The notes under the pieces are model-generated. The model saw only the letters and a program-made list of their open reading frames with translations, did not search any database and was not told the DNA's origin. Of a DNA stretch of 36,983 bases, positions 1 to 7,331 are shown one piece after another. The position numbers were made by a program, and so were the translations under genes. The stretch spans positions 1-36,983 of IMG/VR virus record IMGVR_UViG_3300028823_000174; one strand, given 5' to 3'. The DNA comes from a virus. Numbering within the stretch: position 1 is the first letter of the stretch; each line of letters opens with the position of its first letter.

Positions 1-30
1 AACAATTTAAAAGCCGCCGAAAGGAGAGTT

Positions 31-282
31 ATGAGTTTCACGAAAACTGATGAATATGTAGCGGAAAATAAATTACAACGAACTAGTTTCCAGGGTTTTG
101 TTAGTAATTTTTTTACCATTTGGAAAGGTGTTCCACTTTTGGCAACTTTCAGCGAGGTGGAAAACTGTGTAATAAACATATTTTATCCTAGAAATTTGGA
201 TAACGACGAGATTATATTCATAGAAGATTTAATGATTGGATATGTCACAAAGGAGGAACAATGGAAAAGGACAGAACAGTAG
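31..282 (+). CDS. Unknown small phage protein
   Basis: An 83-residue protein I do not recognise. It is mixed hydrophobic and acidic with no Cys pair, signal peptide or clear membrane segment; a hydrophobic patch around residues 20-45 looks like beta strands. The start is supported by an AAGGAG box at 21-26, five bases ahead of the ATG. The reading frame is open upstream to the window edge, so a longer product cannot be formally excluded, but the ribosome-binding site favours this ATG. The 3' end overlaps the next gene by 22 bases, suggesting translational coupling. Confidence 0.6.
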   Translation: MSFTKTDEYVAENKLQRTSFQGFVSNFFTIWKGVPLLATFSEVENCVINIFYPRNLDNDEIIFIEDLMIGYVTKEEQWKRTEQ

Positions 283-1319
283 TACCAATTGACGACAGCA
301 TTAAAGATCTGTCAGTTAAAAATATTGCAGAACTTATTGATAAAGATAATAGATTCTTACAGATTTTCACAAGGGCCGCAGATCCAAATGCAAATGCTTT
401 AGTGGAGTTTCACGCGATTGATGAAAAGAAGCTCGCCAAAATTGCCGAAAACATGCCAGAAATAAACAGGGCTTCTAGAGTTTTTGGCCGTCAAAATTCT
501 CAAGCCACCGGCAAGCTTATGTCTCTGAGCATGATCGCTCAATCTCCCTACAGACGTTTGAAACAATGCCTTGCGAAAATAGAACGAAAAAGAGGAGCCC
601 TAAAGGAGAATATTTTTAAGCTGCGCAGGGAGAAGGTAGAACTTAATAAGTTGCTACGTAAAAGAGATAAAGTTAAAGATAGAATTAAAGCCGTACCAGA
701 GGGGCAAGATTATTACGAAGAGGCTGTCGGCGATAATACCATAAGGATAGATCTAGAAGATTTGTACTACGAATTGGAACTTTTACAGATTGATATAGAA
801 GAAAAAGTTGCAAATATTTCAGACACTAATATTTACGTCGAAGGCGCTTTGAAAGAAATAGGTATGTATCAGGATGCCTACAGAGAAATCATGGAAACCT
901 ATGAAATCCCAGAGAATTGGGACGAAGAGGATTTCGAAAAGTGTGAGGTTGAAGAGCACGTAAAAACGGCATTTTTACATGCAGTTAGAGATGTAGAGAT
1001 GACCGGTCGTTTGAATGTCGGTACATGTGAATATCTGGAACAATTTGGAATAGATCCCAAAGACGCTTTTGTTTTGGTAAACAACCATTTACAATCAAGT
1101 GGTCATGGGTTTATATCAAATGAAGGTGGAGAGATAGCTGTCACAAAGGGTATTGATACGTTATATGATTTTTTGGATAAAATGTACGAGGCGTTTGGCA
1201 AGGAATACAAGAAGTCCGCGCGCAGAATCGGTCTAAAAGATTATATTTCCGATGATTTCTTGTATAAGGATAGAAATAAAGAGGAGGATTTAGAGGATGG
1301 ACAAGAAGATAAAGCTTAA
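261..1319 (+). CDS. Coiled-coil phage protein of unknown function
   Basis: A 352-residue, highly charged, mostly helical protein. Residues about 95-195 form a heptad-like coiled coil rich in Lys, Glu, Leu and Arg, followed by a more globular C-terminal half (about 235-330) and an acidic tail ending in an EDLEDGQEDKA-like run. I see no catalytic motif. It begins inside the preceding gene behind a GGAGG box at 252-256 and ends 23 bases inside the glycosyltransferase gene, so three genes are translationally linked. A structural or assembly role is possible but is only an inference. Confidence 0.75.
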   Translation: MEKDRTVVPIDDSIKDLSVKNIAELIDKDNRFLQIFTRAADPNANALVEFHAIDEKKLAKIAENMPEINRASRVFGRQNSQATGKLMSLSMIAQSPYRRLKQCLAKIERKRGALKENIFKLRREKVELNKLLRKRDKVKDRIKAVPEGQDYYEEAVGDNTIRIDLEDLYYELELLQIDIEEKVANISDTNIYVEGALKEIGMYQDAYREIMETYEIPENWDEEDFEKCEVEEHVKTAFLHAVRDVEMTGRLNVGTCEYLEQFGIDPKDAFVLVNNHLQSSGHGFISNEGGEIAVTKGIDTLYDFLDKMYEAFGKEYKKSARRIGLKDYISDDFLYKDRNKEEDLEDGQEDKA

Positions 1320-1959
1320 TCTATTTATAGGAACACCGTGTTATAACAGCATGTTAAATAGTGATCATACGCATTCCATCATATCTTATTATCAACGTGG
1401 CCTGCCTATAACGCTTATGACGCTGGGGAATGAAAGTTTAATAACACGAGGTAGGAATACTATACTTTCTTATTTTCATTATGATAAAAGATTTACACAT
1501 CTTTTATTTCTAGATGCCGACATACACCTTCATGCGGATGAATTGGTAAAACTTATAGCGCATGAAAAGGACGTAATTGGAGCTCCTGTTCGTTTAAAGG
1601 GTTATAACAAGTTTGATAATTCACCTGTTTATAATACAGGAAAACTTATTGAAGACAAAGGAAATAATCTGGTTACAATGGACAGAATAGGCACAGCGGT
1701 TTTCATGCTTTCTCGTCCGGCCGTGGAAGCTTTGGTCGAATATGCTAAAGAAAACAACGATGTTTACCGCGGCAACCCTCATACAAGAGGGGACGCCAAT
1801 ATAGAAATACCACAATATGACATATTTAAAGTCGGAGTTTATGACGGAGAATATTTGTCAGAGGATTATTATGTTTGTCGAGTTTTACGTGAGCTTGGCT
1901 TTGAGGTTCATGTAGATGTAAGTTGCCAAACAAAACACAATGGTGTGTTTTCGTTTTAG
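1297..1959 (+). CDS. GT-A fold glycosyltransferase (family 2-like)
   Basis: A 220-residue enzyme likely to transfer a sugar from a nucleotide-sugar donor. The N-terminus LFIGTPCYNS is the usual first strand of GT-A enzymes. SLITRGRN (47-54) matches the Arg-Asn segment seen in many phage transferases. FLDADIH (71-77) supplies the metal-binding DxD (D73, D75). LSEDYYVCRVLRELGFEV (188-205) fits the catalytic acidic region, and H214 near the C-terminus is a plausible third metal ligand. It has no membrane segment and is short, a catalytic domain only. Substrate is unknown; phage enzymes of this kind modify phage DNA, virion proteins or host surface sugars. It has a GGAGG box about nine bases before the ATG. 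Confidence 0.8.
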   Translation: MDKKIKLNLFIGTPCYNSMLNSDHTHSIISYYQRGLPITLMTLGNESLITRGRNTILSYFHYDKRFTHLLFLDADIHLHADELVKLIAHEKDVIGAPVRLKGYNKFDNSPVYNTGKLIEDKGNNLVTMDRIGTAVFMLSRPAVEALVEYAKENNDVYRGNPHTRGDANIEIPQYDIFKVGVYDGEYLSEDYYVCRVLRELGFEVHVDVSCQTKHNGVFSF

Positions 1960-1969
1960 GTCTTATTGA

Positions 1970-2019
1970 ATCACCCGATACACTGAAATATTGGATCTAA
2001 ATCCGATTTCAGGGGTGAT
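1970..2019 (+). promoter_or_regulatory. Hairpin covering the ribosome-binding site of the next gene
   Basis: A three-part nested stem fills the gap between the glycosyltransferase and the transglutaminase-like gene. ATCACCC (1970-1976) pairs with GGGTGAT (2013-2019), CTGAAAT (1983-1989) with ATTTCAG (2006-2012), and GGAT (1993-1996) with ATCC (2001-2004). The right arms are contiguous, so the two outer stems can stack, with a six-base bulge on the left. The outer right arm is the Shine-Dalgarno sequence itself: AGGGGTGAT closely matches the complement of the 16S rRNA 3' end, and the ATG follows at 2023. The structure should therefore limit translation unless opened. Confidence 0.55.
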
Positions 2020-2022
2020 AAA

Positions 2023-2634
2023 ATGCCTAGAAAAATGTCTCCTCAGGAGCAAAAAAGAGCCAAAGAGTGGACTAATAAATGGCCAAGAAAGCCTGTTATT
2101 TACGATGCCCAATATGGCCGCCCAAGAGACGTAAGAACGTTTATTTTTGATAAAAGTTATATTTTAGAAGAAAAGACTAAGCAATATAAGTTGGTTGGTA
2201 AAAATGATGATGAAACAATATACAAGATTTTGATGTTTGTCATCGAGAATTTGGTTTATACAGGCGATGAGGAAACAAAGGGTCAATTAGAGTTTTGGCA
2301 AAATCCAGAAGACACGATGACCTCAATGCGCGGGGATTGTGAAGATGGTGCTATTTTAATAAAATCCTTGTCTTTGATAGCGGGTATTCCAGACTATAAG
2401 GTTAGAATAGCAGCCGGGGATGTTAAAGGGGGAGGACATGCATATGTTTTGTATCTCAGAGACGATGATACGCAGTGTGTCCTGGACTGGTGTTACTGGC
2501 CAAACAAGAAGCAGATAAATGAAAGGCCAAAATTCGCAGACGAGCCAAATTATTATGATGTTTGGTTCTCGTTTAACAAAAATTTCACTTTCGCAAAGCA
2601 AAAAAGAAAATATGGCCCAAAAAATAGGAGGTAA
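2023..2634 (+). CDS. Transglutaminase-like cysteine protease/peptidase
   Basis: A 203-residue protein with the papain-like fold signature of the transglutaminase superfamily. The Cys is in RGDCEDGA (C106), the His in GGGHAYV (H139) and the Asp in LDWCYWP (D155); order and spacing fit the Cys-His-Asp triad. A basic N-terminal 30 residues and a basic C-terminal tail flank the domain. Phage members of this family are often found near structural genes and are thought to cleave peptide bonds or crosslink proteins; the actual substrate here is unknown. Its ribosome-binding site lies inside a hairpin (1970-2019), suggesting its expression is controlled. Confidence 0.75.
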   Translation: MPRKMSPQEQKRAKEWTNKWPRKPVIYDAQYGRPRDVRTFIFDKSYILEEKTKQYKLVGKNDDETIYKILMFVIENLVYTGDEETKGQLEFWQNPEDTMTSMRGDCEDGAILIKSLSLIAGIPDYKVRIAAGDVKGGGHAYVLYLRDDDTQCVLDWCYWPNKKQINERPKFADEPNYYDVWFSFNKNFTFAKQKRKYGPKNRR

Positions 2635-2640
2635 ATTCAA

Positions 2641-3729
2641 ATGCCTTACAAAATTTCTGGAGAACTGAGTGATGTAGCCAGAATTATTGTAATAAAGGAA
2701 TCAGATTGGGGTATAGAATCAAATACCAATGAGTCCTCTGGGATATATAATATCACTTCTCTAACAAATACTGATAAATGGATAGTATCTAGAAAATCAG
2801 ATGGCGAAACAATAACGTTCGGGAACGTAACACCAGTTGGCTATGGTGACAGGGGTGTTTTTACAGCTGGCCAGGCCGACGGTACTCCAGTTAATGTTAT
2901 GGCTTATATCACAATTTCTTCCGCAGGAAATGCAACTGATTTTGGCGACATGGCGGTCATAAGATGGAACTGCCCAGGCGGCACATCTAATAGTTTTAAT
3001 GATCGAGGTCTTTTTGCAGGTGGTTATGGACCAAGTCTATCAAATATTATAGATTATATCACAATATCAACAACTGGAGATACAACAGATTTCGGGGACT
3101 TGACTGGTACTAGGTATTATCTTGAGGGCGTATCTAATGGTATAAGTGATCGTGGTGTGTTTAGTGGTGGTTATAATAAGAATTATATTGATTATGTTAC
3201 AATCTCAACACCAGGCAACGCACAAGATTTTGGAGATACGACAGTTCATAGATGGGGCTTCGGCGGTGCTGATAATGCAACTGGAAATAGGGCTGTTTTT
3301 GCCGGTGGCACAGGAACTACTAATGTCATAGATTATTTAACCATCACAAGTCTGGGCAACACCGTAGATTTTGGAGATTTATTCAATATAAGAGGCTTCT
3401 TGTGTGGAACTTCTAACAATAATCGTGCTGTTTATGCCGGCGGACATAAAAGTGGGGTTGGTGGCTATAATTTTATAGATTATTTAACAATTACAACATT
3501 AGGCAACTCACTTAATTTTGGAGATTTAACAAATAAAAGGGGTATGGTGGCAGCGTGCTCCAATAGAACCAACGATAGGGCCGTATTTGGCGGCGGCTGG
3601 CACTCAGAAGGAGGCCCAGCTTACTATAATATCATAGATTATGTAACGGTTTCCACTACAGGAAATGCTAATGATTTTGGTGATTTAACAGTAGTAAGTT
3701 ACAACCACACAGCATGCGAGAATGCTTAA
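2641..3729 (+). CDS. Six-repeat beta-propeller-like phage adhesin
   Basis: A 362-residue protein in two parts. Residues 1-60 form a small beta-rich domain (KISGELSDVARIIVIKESDW) seen at the start of many phage tail proteins. The rest is six repeats of about 48 residues, each with the pattern DRGVFxGG, then IDYxTI, then TxGNxxDFGDL. The IDYxTI and xxFGD elements each occur six times. The repeat array starts and ends in the middle of a unit, as expected if the first and last strands close a ring. The likely role is a virion-surface binding protein. AGGAGGT at 2627-2633 supports the start. Fold and role are inferred from the repeat pattern. Confidence 0.75.
   Translation: MPYKISGELSDVARIIVIKESDWGIESNTNESSGIYNITSLTNTDKWIVSRKSDGETITFGNVTPVGYGDRGVFTAGQADGTPVNVMAYITISSAGNATDFGDMAVIRWNCPGGTSNSFNDRGLFAGGYGPSLSNIIDYITISTTGDTTDFGDLTGTRYYLEGVSNGISDRGVFSGGYNKNYIDYVTISTPGNAQDFGDTTVHRWGFGGADNATGNRAVFAGGTGTTNVIDYLTITSLGNTVDFGDLFNIRGFLCGTSNNNRAVYAGGHKSGVGGYNFIDYLTITTLGNSLNFGDLTNKRGMVAACSNRTNDRAVFGGGWHSEGGPAYYNIIDYVTVSTTGNANDFGDLTVVSYNHTACENA
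2845..3729 (+). repeat. Six tandem protein-level repeats in the propeller-like gene
   Basis: Six units of roughly 145 bases encode the DRGVFxGG / IDYxTI / DFGDL pattern. DNA-level similarity is visible in segments such as ATAGATTAT and GATTTTGGAGAT, but the units have diverged, so this is an old amplification rather than a recent tandem duplication. The boundaries given are approximate. Confidence 0.6.
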
Positions 3730-3744
3730 GGTGTAAAAAACTGC

Positions 3745-3772
3745 TTGACAAATTGAAAATAATGGTTATTTT
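3745..3772 (+). promoter_or_regulatory. Candidate sigma70-like promoter upstream of clpP
   Basis: A perfect -35 TTGACA (3745-3750), a 16-base spacer and TATTTT (3767-3772, four of six consensus bases). It lies in the 126-base gap before clpP, one of the longer gaps in this part of the window, which supports a new transcription start. The -10 is weak, so the call is tentative. Confidence 0.35.
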
Positions 3773-3836
3773 ATAGTTATGGGTAATAAAGTAACCTCCA
3801 TAATAATAGGAGACCATGATTAAATATTTGAAATGA
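3764..3836 (+). other. Structured clpP leader with a possible six-codon peptide
   Basis: GGTTATTTTA (3764-3773) pairs with TAAAGTAACC (3787-3796) through ten base pairs including one G-U. CTCC (3796-3799) can also pair with GGAG (3809-3812). That GGAG is followed three bases later by an ATG opening a short frame, M-I-K-Y-L-K-stop (3816-3836), 19 bases before the clpP ATG. This may be a leader peptide or chance; nothing in its sequence shows regulation. Confidence 0.25.
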
Positions 3837-3855
3837 AAAGGAAAGGAGAAGAATT

Positions 3856-4440
3856 ATGAGTGGTGTTCCGTATGTTATCGAAAGAGATGAAAAAAATCAG
3901 GAAAGGGTGTATGATCTTTATTCAAGGCTTTTAAAGGACAGGATAGTTTTCATAGGGAGCCATTTTGATTCGCATTTGGCAAATTCGGTTGTTGCCCAAT
4001 TGTTGTTTTTGGAGGCTAATGATCCAGGAAGGGATATTTATATGTACATAAATTCCCCAGGCGGGTTGATTGTTTCTATGTATGCTATTTATGATACTAT
4101 GAAATATATAAAACCTGATATTGTAACGATAGGATTTGGGCAGTGTGCCAGCGCCGGAAGTTTTATTTTGGCGGCCGGAACCAAAGGTAAGCGTTATGCA
4201 CTTCCGAACGCTGAGATTATGATTCATGAGTTGCGTGGTGGAACCAAGGGTACTGCTACAGATATGGAAATAGAATATAAACATTCTATGCATCTTAAAG
4301 AAAAGATGGCCAAGCATTTCCATGAAATGACTGGACAACCGCTTAGAAAGATTAAGAAAGACATGGAAAGAGATTATTATATGTCACCGGAAGAGGCTAA
4401 AAAGTATGGTATAATTGATTCCGTACAATTTAGTAGATAG
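3856..4440 (+). CDS. clpP: ClpP-family serine protease
   Basis: At 194 residues this is the length of bacterial ClpP, with all landmarks: LYINSPGG-type oxyanion strand (YMYINSPGG, 62-70), nucleophile S99 in GQCASAGSF, catalytic H124 in MIHEL, and D173 in ERDYYMSPEEA. The His context is MIHEL rather than the common MIHQP. ClpP forms a tetradecameric barrel that degrades proteins fed by a Clp ATPase; no ClpX, ClpA or ClpC gene is in the window, so it would need a host unfoldase or act alone. A separate prohead protease gene exists (16583-17740), so a capsid-maturation role is not required. GGAGAAG ahead of the ATG supports the start. It leads a close set with the coiled-coil and actin-like genes. 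Confidence 0.93.
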   Translation: MSGVPYVIERDEKNQERVYDLYSRLLKDRIVFIGSHFDSHLANSVVAQLLFLEANDPGRDIYMYINSPGGLIVSMYAIYDTMKYIKPDIVTIGFGQCASAGSFILAAGTKGKRYALPNAEIMIHELRGGTKGTATDMEIEYKHSMHLKEKMAKHFHEMTGQPLRKIKKDMERDYYMSPEEAKKYGIIDSVQFSR

Positions 4441-4456
4441 GAGGTTTTGAGGGTTA

Positions 4457-5212
4457 ATGGAATATCATAAAGAAACACCTAAAAAAAGCAATAGGATAGT
4501 TATGACCAGCAGCCCACGAGATGTAAGAAGAAGGCAGGTTGCTGAGAGAGATGCAAACAGACTTATTGAGGAACTCAAAGGTGAAATAAGAAACCTAAAA
4601 GTTGGAACTGAATCTGGTGGCTTTACACCAGAGAAGGTTGATGCCGAAATAAGGAAGTCTGTAAAAAGTGCTATTGCCGAAACCAAACAACACTATGAAA
4701 GTGTGTTAAAGGACGCAGAGGCCAAAAGGATGGGTTTGGCAGAAAAACTACAAACCACAGAGGAAAGATATAACCAAAGGCTTGAGATGGAAAGGGCTAG
4801 ACTTAGGGAAGGTTATGACAAAAGAGTTGAAGAGCTAGAGAGAAGATATACAAATACCATAAGCCAGCTAGAGGATAGACTCAAATTGGCAGAAGAAAAA
4901 GTAGAGGCAAAAGAGGAAGTTATAGAAAATCTAAAGGCCGAGAAGGATCAGACAATAAAAAGACTATTGGAGGACCATACAAGAAAAATAGAAGAACTTA
5001 CAAAGTCTATTTCTCTTAAAGAACTTGAGGTAGATGACCCAGATCGCCCAAGAATGGAAGATATATTTATAGATCCGGTTGAGGCTGGTGCAGGCAAAGA
5101 CTTAGAATCACATGTAGAGATAGGAGATGATATTTCTCTAAACAGAAAAGAAGAAATAACCAAAAAAGTAGATAAACTGAAAGATCTTATGGGTCGATTG
5201 CCTAAGAAATAA
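4457..5212 (+). CDS. Long coiled-coil protein linked to the actin-like gene
   Basis: A 251-residue protein. Residues 1-30 are basic (SPRDVRRRQVAERDANR), residues about 30-200 form a long heptad-rich coiled coil dominated by Glu, Lys, Arg and Leu, and the C-terminal 50 residues carry a distinct acidic patch (DDPDRPRMEDIFIDPVEAGAGK, split about 202-224) before a basic end. The gene sits 16 bases after clpP and 21 bases before the actin-like ATPase, so the three are probably one operon. A role as scaffold, adaptor or filament partner is a reasonable guess from position; no sequence motif proves it. Confidence 0.75.
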   Translation: MEYHKETPKKSNRIVMTSSPRDVRRRQVAERDANRLIEELKGEIRNLKVGTESGGFTPEKVDAEIRKSVKSAIAETKQHYESVLKDAEAKRMGLAEKLQTTEERYNQRLEMERARLREGYDKRVEELERRYTNTISQLEDRLKLAEEKVEAKEEVIENLKAEKDQTIKRLLEDHTRKIEELTKSISLKELEVDDPDRPRMEDIFIDPVEAGAGKDLESHVEIGDDISLNRKEEITKKVDKLKDLMGRLPKK

Positions 5213-5233
5213 GGTTTCAAGGAGGAGGAATGT

Positions 5234-6229
5234 ATGAGTAATAAAGGTTTAGATATTGGAACCAATATGCTCGTAGCTGCTTTTGTAGCTGAGGATGATT
5301 CAATTAAATATAAAATGCAGCGCGATGCTTTTTACACAATAGTTCCAAAATCCCAAGTTAATGAACGAAGCATAAGGGCATCTCTTGAAAAAAGGGGGTC
5401 CAATTTTATTATTAATGGGGAAGGAAATTTTGTGGTCGTCGGAGAAGACGCTCTTGAAATAGCCATCGAACGAAACGATGTGGCAAAAAGACCACTTAGA
5501 AAAGGCGTCCTGTCTCCAAGAGAAAAAGATTCTTTACCGATGTTGAAGCTTATTATAGAAAGTTTAATTGGTAAGGGAGCAGAAGGAGATAAGGTGGTTT
5601 ATTCAGTTCCTGCCCGCCCAGTGGATGGGAATTTTGATATAGTTTATCACACCGAAATGATGAAAGCTTACTTAGGTGGGATGGGCTATGAGGCATACCC
5701 AATAAACGAGGCTTTTGCAATTTCTTTGTCAGAACTTCTTGATGACGGATTAACTGGAATTTGTTTAAGCTACGGCGCTGGAATGACAAATATTGCTGTA
5801 GTTCATCAAGGAGATCCTTTGGTGGAATTTAGCCTCACCCGCGCGGGAGATTACATCGATGAAGCTGTTGGAACAGCATTAGATGTATCTCCAAGTTTAA
5901 TTCAATTAGAAAAAGAAGCCGGTGTGGATTTAATGAATCCAAAGGATAAGATAGGAGAGGCTATATCAGTTTATTATAGCACCTTGATAAACTACACTAT
6001 GAGGAATATATCCTTCGAGCTGGAAAAAAGAAAGAAAGACCTGCCTATTTTTAGAAAAGCTGTTCCAGTTGTAGTTTCTGGGGGATTAACTTTAGCTGAG
6101 GGATTTGTTAAGAAGTTTGAAATTTGTTTGAGTCAACTATCGTTTCCTATTGCAGTAAGCGAAGTAAGAAGAGCAGAAGATCCAATGAGGGCCGTGGCAG
6201 GTGGAGCTCTATTGGCATCTCAATTATAA
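5234..6229 (+). CDS. Actin-like ATPase (MreB/ParM superfamily)
   Basis: A 331-residue protein with the actin/Hsp70 nucleotide-binding landmarks in order: phosphate-1 GLDIGTNMLVAA (5-16), connect-1 around PINEAFAISLSE (156-167, E159 in the place of the MreB catalytic Glu), phosphate-2 LSYGAGMTNIAVV (178-190), adenosine motif VVVSGGLTLAEGF (279-291), and connect-2 near AVAGGALLA (320-328). Family members polymerise into filaments that segregate DNA or organise the cell. Odd point: the phosphate-2 Asp usual in DxGGGT is Ser (S179). The strong GGAGGAGG box lies just before the ATG. The coiled-coil gene upstream is the obvious partner candidate. Confidence 0.85.
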   Translation: MSNKGLDIGTNMLVAAFVAEDDSIKYKMQRDAFYTIVPKSQVNERSIRASLEKRGSNFIINGEGNFVVVGEDALEIAIERNDVAKRPLRKGVLSPREKDSLPMLKLIIESLIGKGAEGDKVVYSVPARPVDGNFDIVYHTEMMKAYLGGMGYEAYPINEAFAISLSELLDDGLTGICLSYGAGMTNIAVVHQGDPLVEFSLTRAGDYIDEAVGTALDVSPSLIQLEKEAGVDLMNPKDKIGEAISVYYSTLINYTMRNISFELEKRKKDLPIFRKAVPVVVSGGLTLAEGFVKKFEICLSQLSFPIAVSEVRRAEDPMRAVAGGALLASQL

Positions 6230-6244
6230 TATGGAGGAATAGAA

Positions 6245-6610
6245 ATGGCTACAAAGGAAGATGATTATACTAGATATAGAACGCCCGGCGTTATACCTTA
6301 CACAATAGAAGCGAAGATAGGTAGATCTGACAGTAAAGATAAGATAGCTACCACTTCTATGACTATAGGTACAACCGCCAATAGGCTACCTGTTAGTCCA
6401 CTTGGCCGTAGAAATTTTATTAGGGTAAAAAACATGGACGCTCTTAATGATGTTGCCATATTGACAGCATCAGGTGTTTATGCTGATGGCTATCCTGTAC
6501 CCGCGGGTGGATCATGGGAAGAGTCCACAGACGCACCCCTTTGGATTGTTACAGCTAGTGGAACAGCGGATGTTGAAGTCTATGAAAGGAGCGAAAGATT
6601 TAATTATTAG
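6245..6610 (+). CDS. Small beta-barrel-like virion protein, unknown
   Basis: A 121-residue protein. Residues 45-121 follow a pattern I recognise from small phage structural proteins: LPVSPLGRRNFIRVKN, then a strand, then GYPVPAGGSW, and a final strand ADVEVYERSE. This suggests a small beta barrel that may decorate the virion or bind a fibre; function is not established. The N-terminal 40 residues are polar and perhaps flexible. It begins 15 bases after the actin-like gene, behind GGAGG at 6232-6236. Confidence 0.6.
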   Translation: MATKEDDYTRYRTPGVIPYTIEAKIGRSDSKDKIATTSMTIGTTANRLPVSPLGRRNFIRVKNMDALNDVAILTASGVYADGYPVPAGGSWEESTDAPLWIVTASGTADVEVYERSERFNY

Positions 6611-6621
6611 GAGAAAAATAT

Positions 6622-7014
6622 ATGCCAAAATTTGGAAAGAGTTCTAGTGAGCGTTTGTTTACATGTCATCCAGACATCCAAAGGCTTTTTAACGAAGTTA
6701 TAAAATATTATGATTGTTCTGTTACATGTGGACACCGTAGCAAAGAAGATCAAGATAAAGCTTTTAATGAAAAAAAATCAAAAGTCCAATGGCCAAACAG
6801 CAAGCACAATAGTATGCCTTCAGTAGCAGCTGACGTTGTTCCTTATCCAATAGATTGGGATGATACCAGAAGGTTTTATATGTTTGTTGGAATAGTGAGA
6901 GGCGTAGCAGCTATGATGGGCATTAAAATTCGCTGCGGTGCAGATTGGGATGGAGATATGGAAGTAAAAGATCAAAACTTCCATGATTTACCGCATTTTG
7001 AGCTGGTAGAATAA
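6622..7014 (+). CDS. M15-family L,D-endopeptidase, probable endolysin
   Basis: A 130-residue zinc peptidase of the VanY/L-Ala-D-Glu endopeptidase type, close in layout to the T5 endolysin. GHRSKEDQDKAF (38-49) is the conserved loop; zinc ligands are H62 (SKHNSMPS), D71 (AADV) and H125 (DLPHFEL), with D122 in the catalytic acid position. It would cut the peptide stems of peptidoglycan. There is no signal peptide or wall-binding domain, so release needs a holin; two holin-like genes lie at 13936-14672. It could instead be virion-carried, but size and motifs fit a single-domain lysin. Confidence 0.85.
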   Translation: MPKFGKSSSERLFTCHPDIQRLFNEVIKYYDCSVTCGHRSKEDQDKAFNEKKSKVQWPNSKHNSMPSVAADVVPYPIDWDDTRRFYMFVGIVRGVAAMMGIKIRCGADWDGDMEVKDQNFHDLPHFELVE

Positions 7015-7041
7015 GGTTTATTACTGAGGAGGATTACAGAA

Positions 7042-7263
7042 ATGAGCGAGAGATTTAGCGGAATTGTAAAGTGGTTTAGTAATGAAAGAGGCTACGGCTT
7101 CGTCCTAAAGGATGGAGTTAGTGACAACGGAGAGTATTTTGTACATTTTTCTTCCATTATTATGGAGGGTTACAAGACTTTGAAGGCAGGCCAAAAGTGT
7201 ACGTTTGAACTACTTGCAACAGAAAAAGGAACGCAAGCTGTAAACGTTATGTTAGAGGGATAA
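7042..7263 (+). CDS. Cold-shock domain nucleic-acid-binding protein
   Basis: A 73-residue protein that is one cold-shock domain. KWFSNERGYGFV (10-21) contains RNP1 and YFVHFSSI (32-39) contains RNP2; the C-terminal strand AVNVMLEG closes the barrel. Such proteins bind single-stranded RNA or DNA and melt RNA structure. Several structured leaders occur in this window, which would be natural targets, but this is inference. There is an extra DGVSDNGEY loop between RNP1 and RNP2 compared with the shortest bacterial CspA forms. AGGAGG precedes the ATG. Confidence 0.88.
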   Translation: MSERFSGIVKWFSNERGYGFVLKDGVSDNGEYFVHFSSIIMEGYKTLKAGQKCTFELLATEKGTQAVNVMLEG

Positions 7264-7293
7264 AAGAAAGGCGATTGCTCCATATACACCTCA

Positions 7294-7331
7294 ACTGACT
7301 TAAAAAATTTAAGATCTTAGTCAGTGATCTT
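7294..7331 (+). promoter_or_regulatory. Overlapping hairpins in the zinc-ribbon gene leader
   Basis: ACTGACT (7294-7300) pairs with AGTCAGT (7319-7325), and an inner CTTAAA (7299-7304) pairs with TTTAAG (7308-7313). A competing stem joins AAGATC (7311-7316) to GATCTT (7326-7331). The two structures exclude each other and lie just upstream of the ribosome-binding site GAGGAGG of the gene at 7353. This looks like a small translational or termination control element. Confidence 0.35.

Noticed and set aside
899-1084. Minus-strand open frames throughout the window (for example here, 3931-4338, 5553-5789, 13273-12932, 18712-19164)
   Set aside because: They lie wholly inside well-supported + strand genes, lack ribosome-binding sites and have unlikely compositions. 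The long one at 18712-19164 is only the reverse of the Glu-rich repeat tract.
3856-4440. ClpP considered as the prohead protease
   Set aside because: A separate gene at 16583-17740 in the canonical head position has the His/Ser pattern of prohead proteases, so ClpP is not needed for that role.
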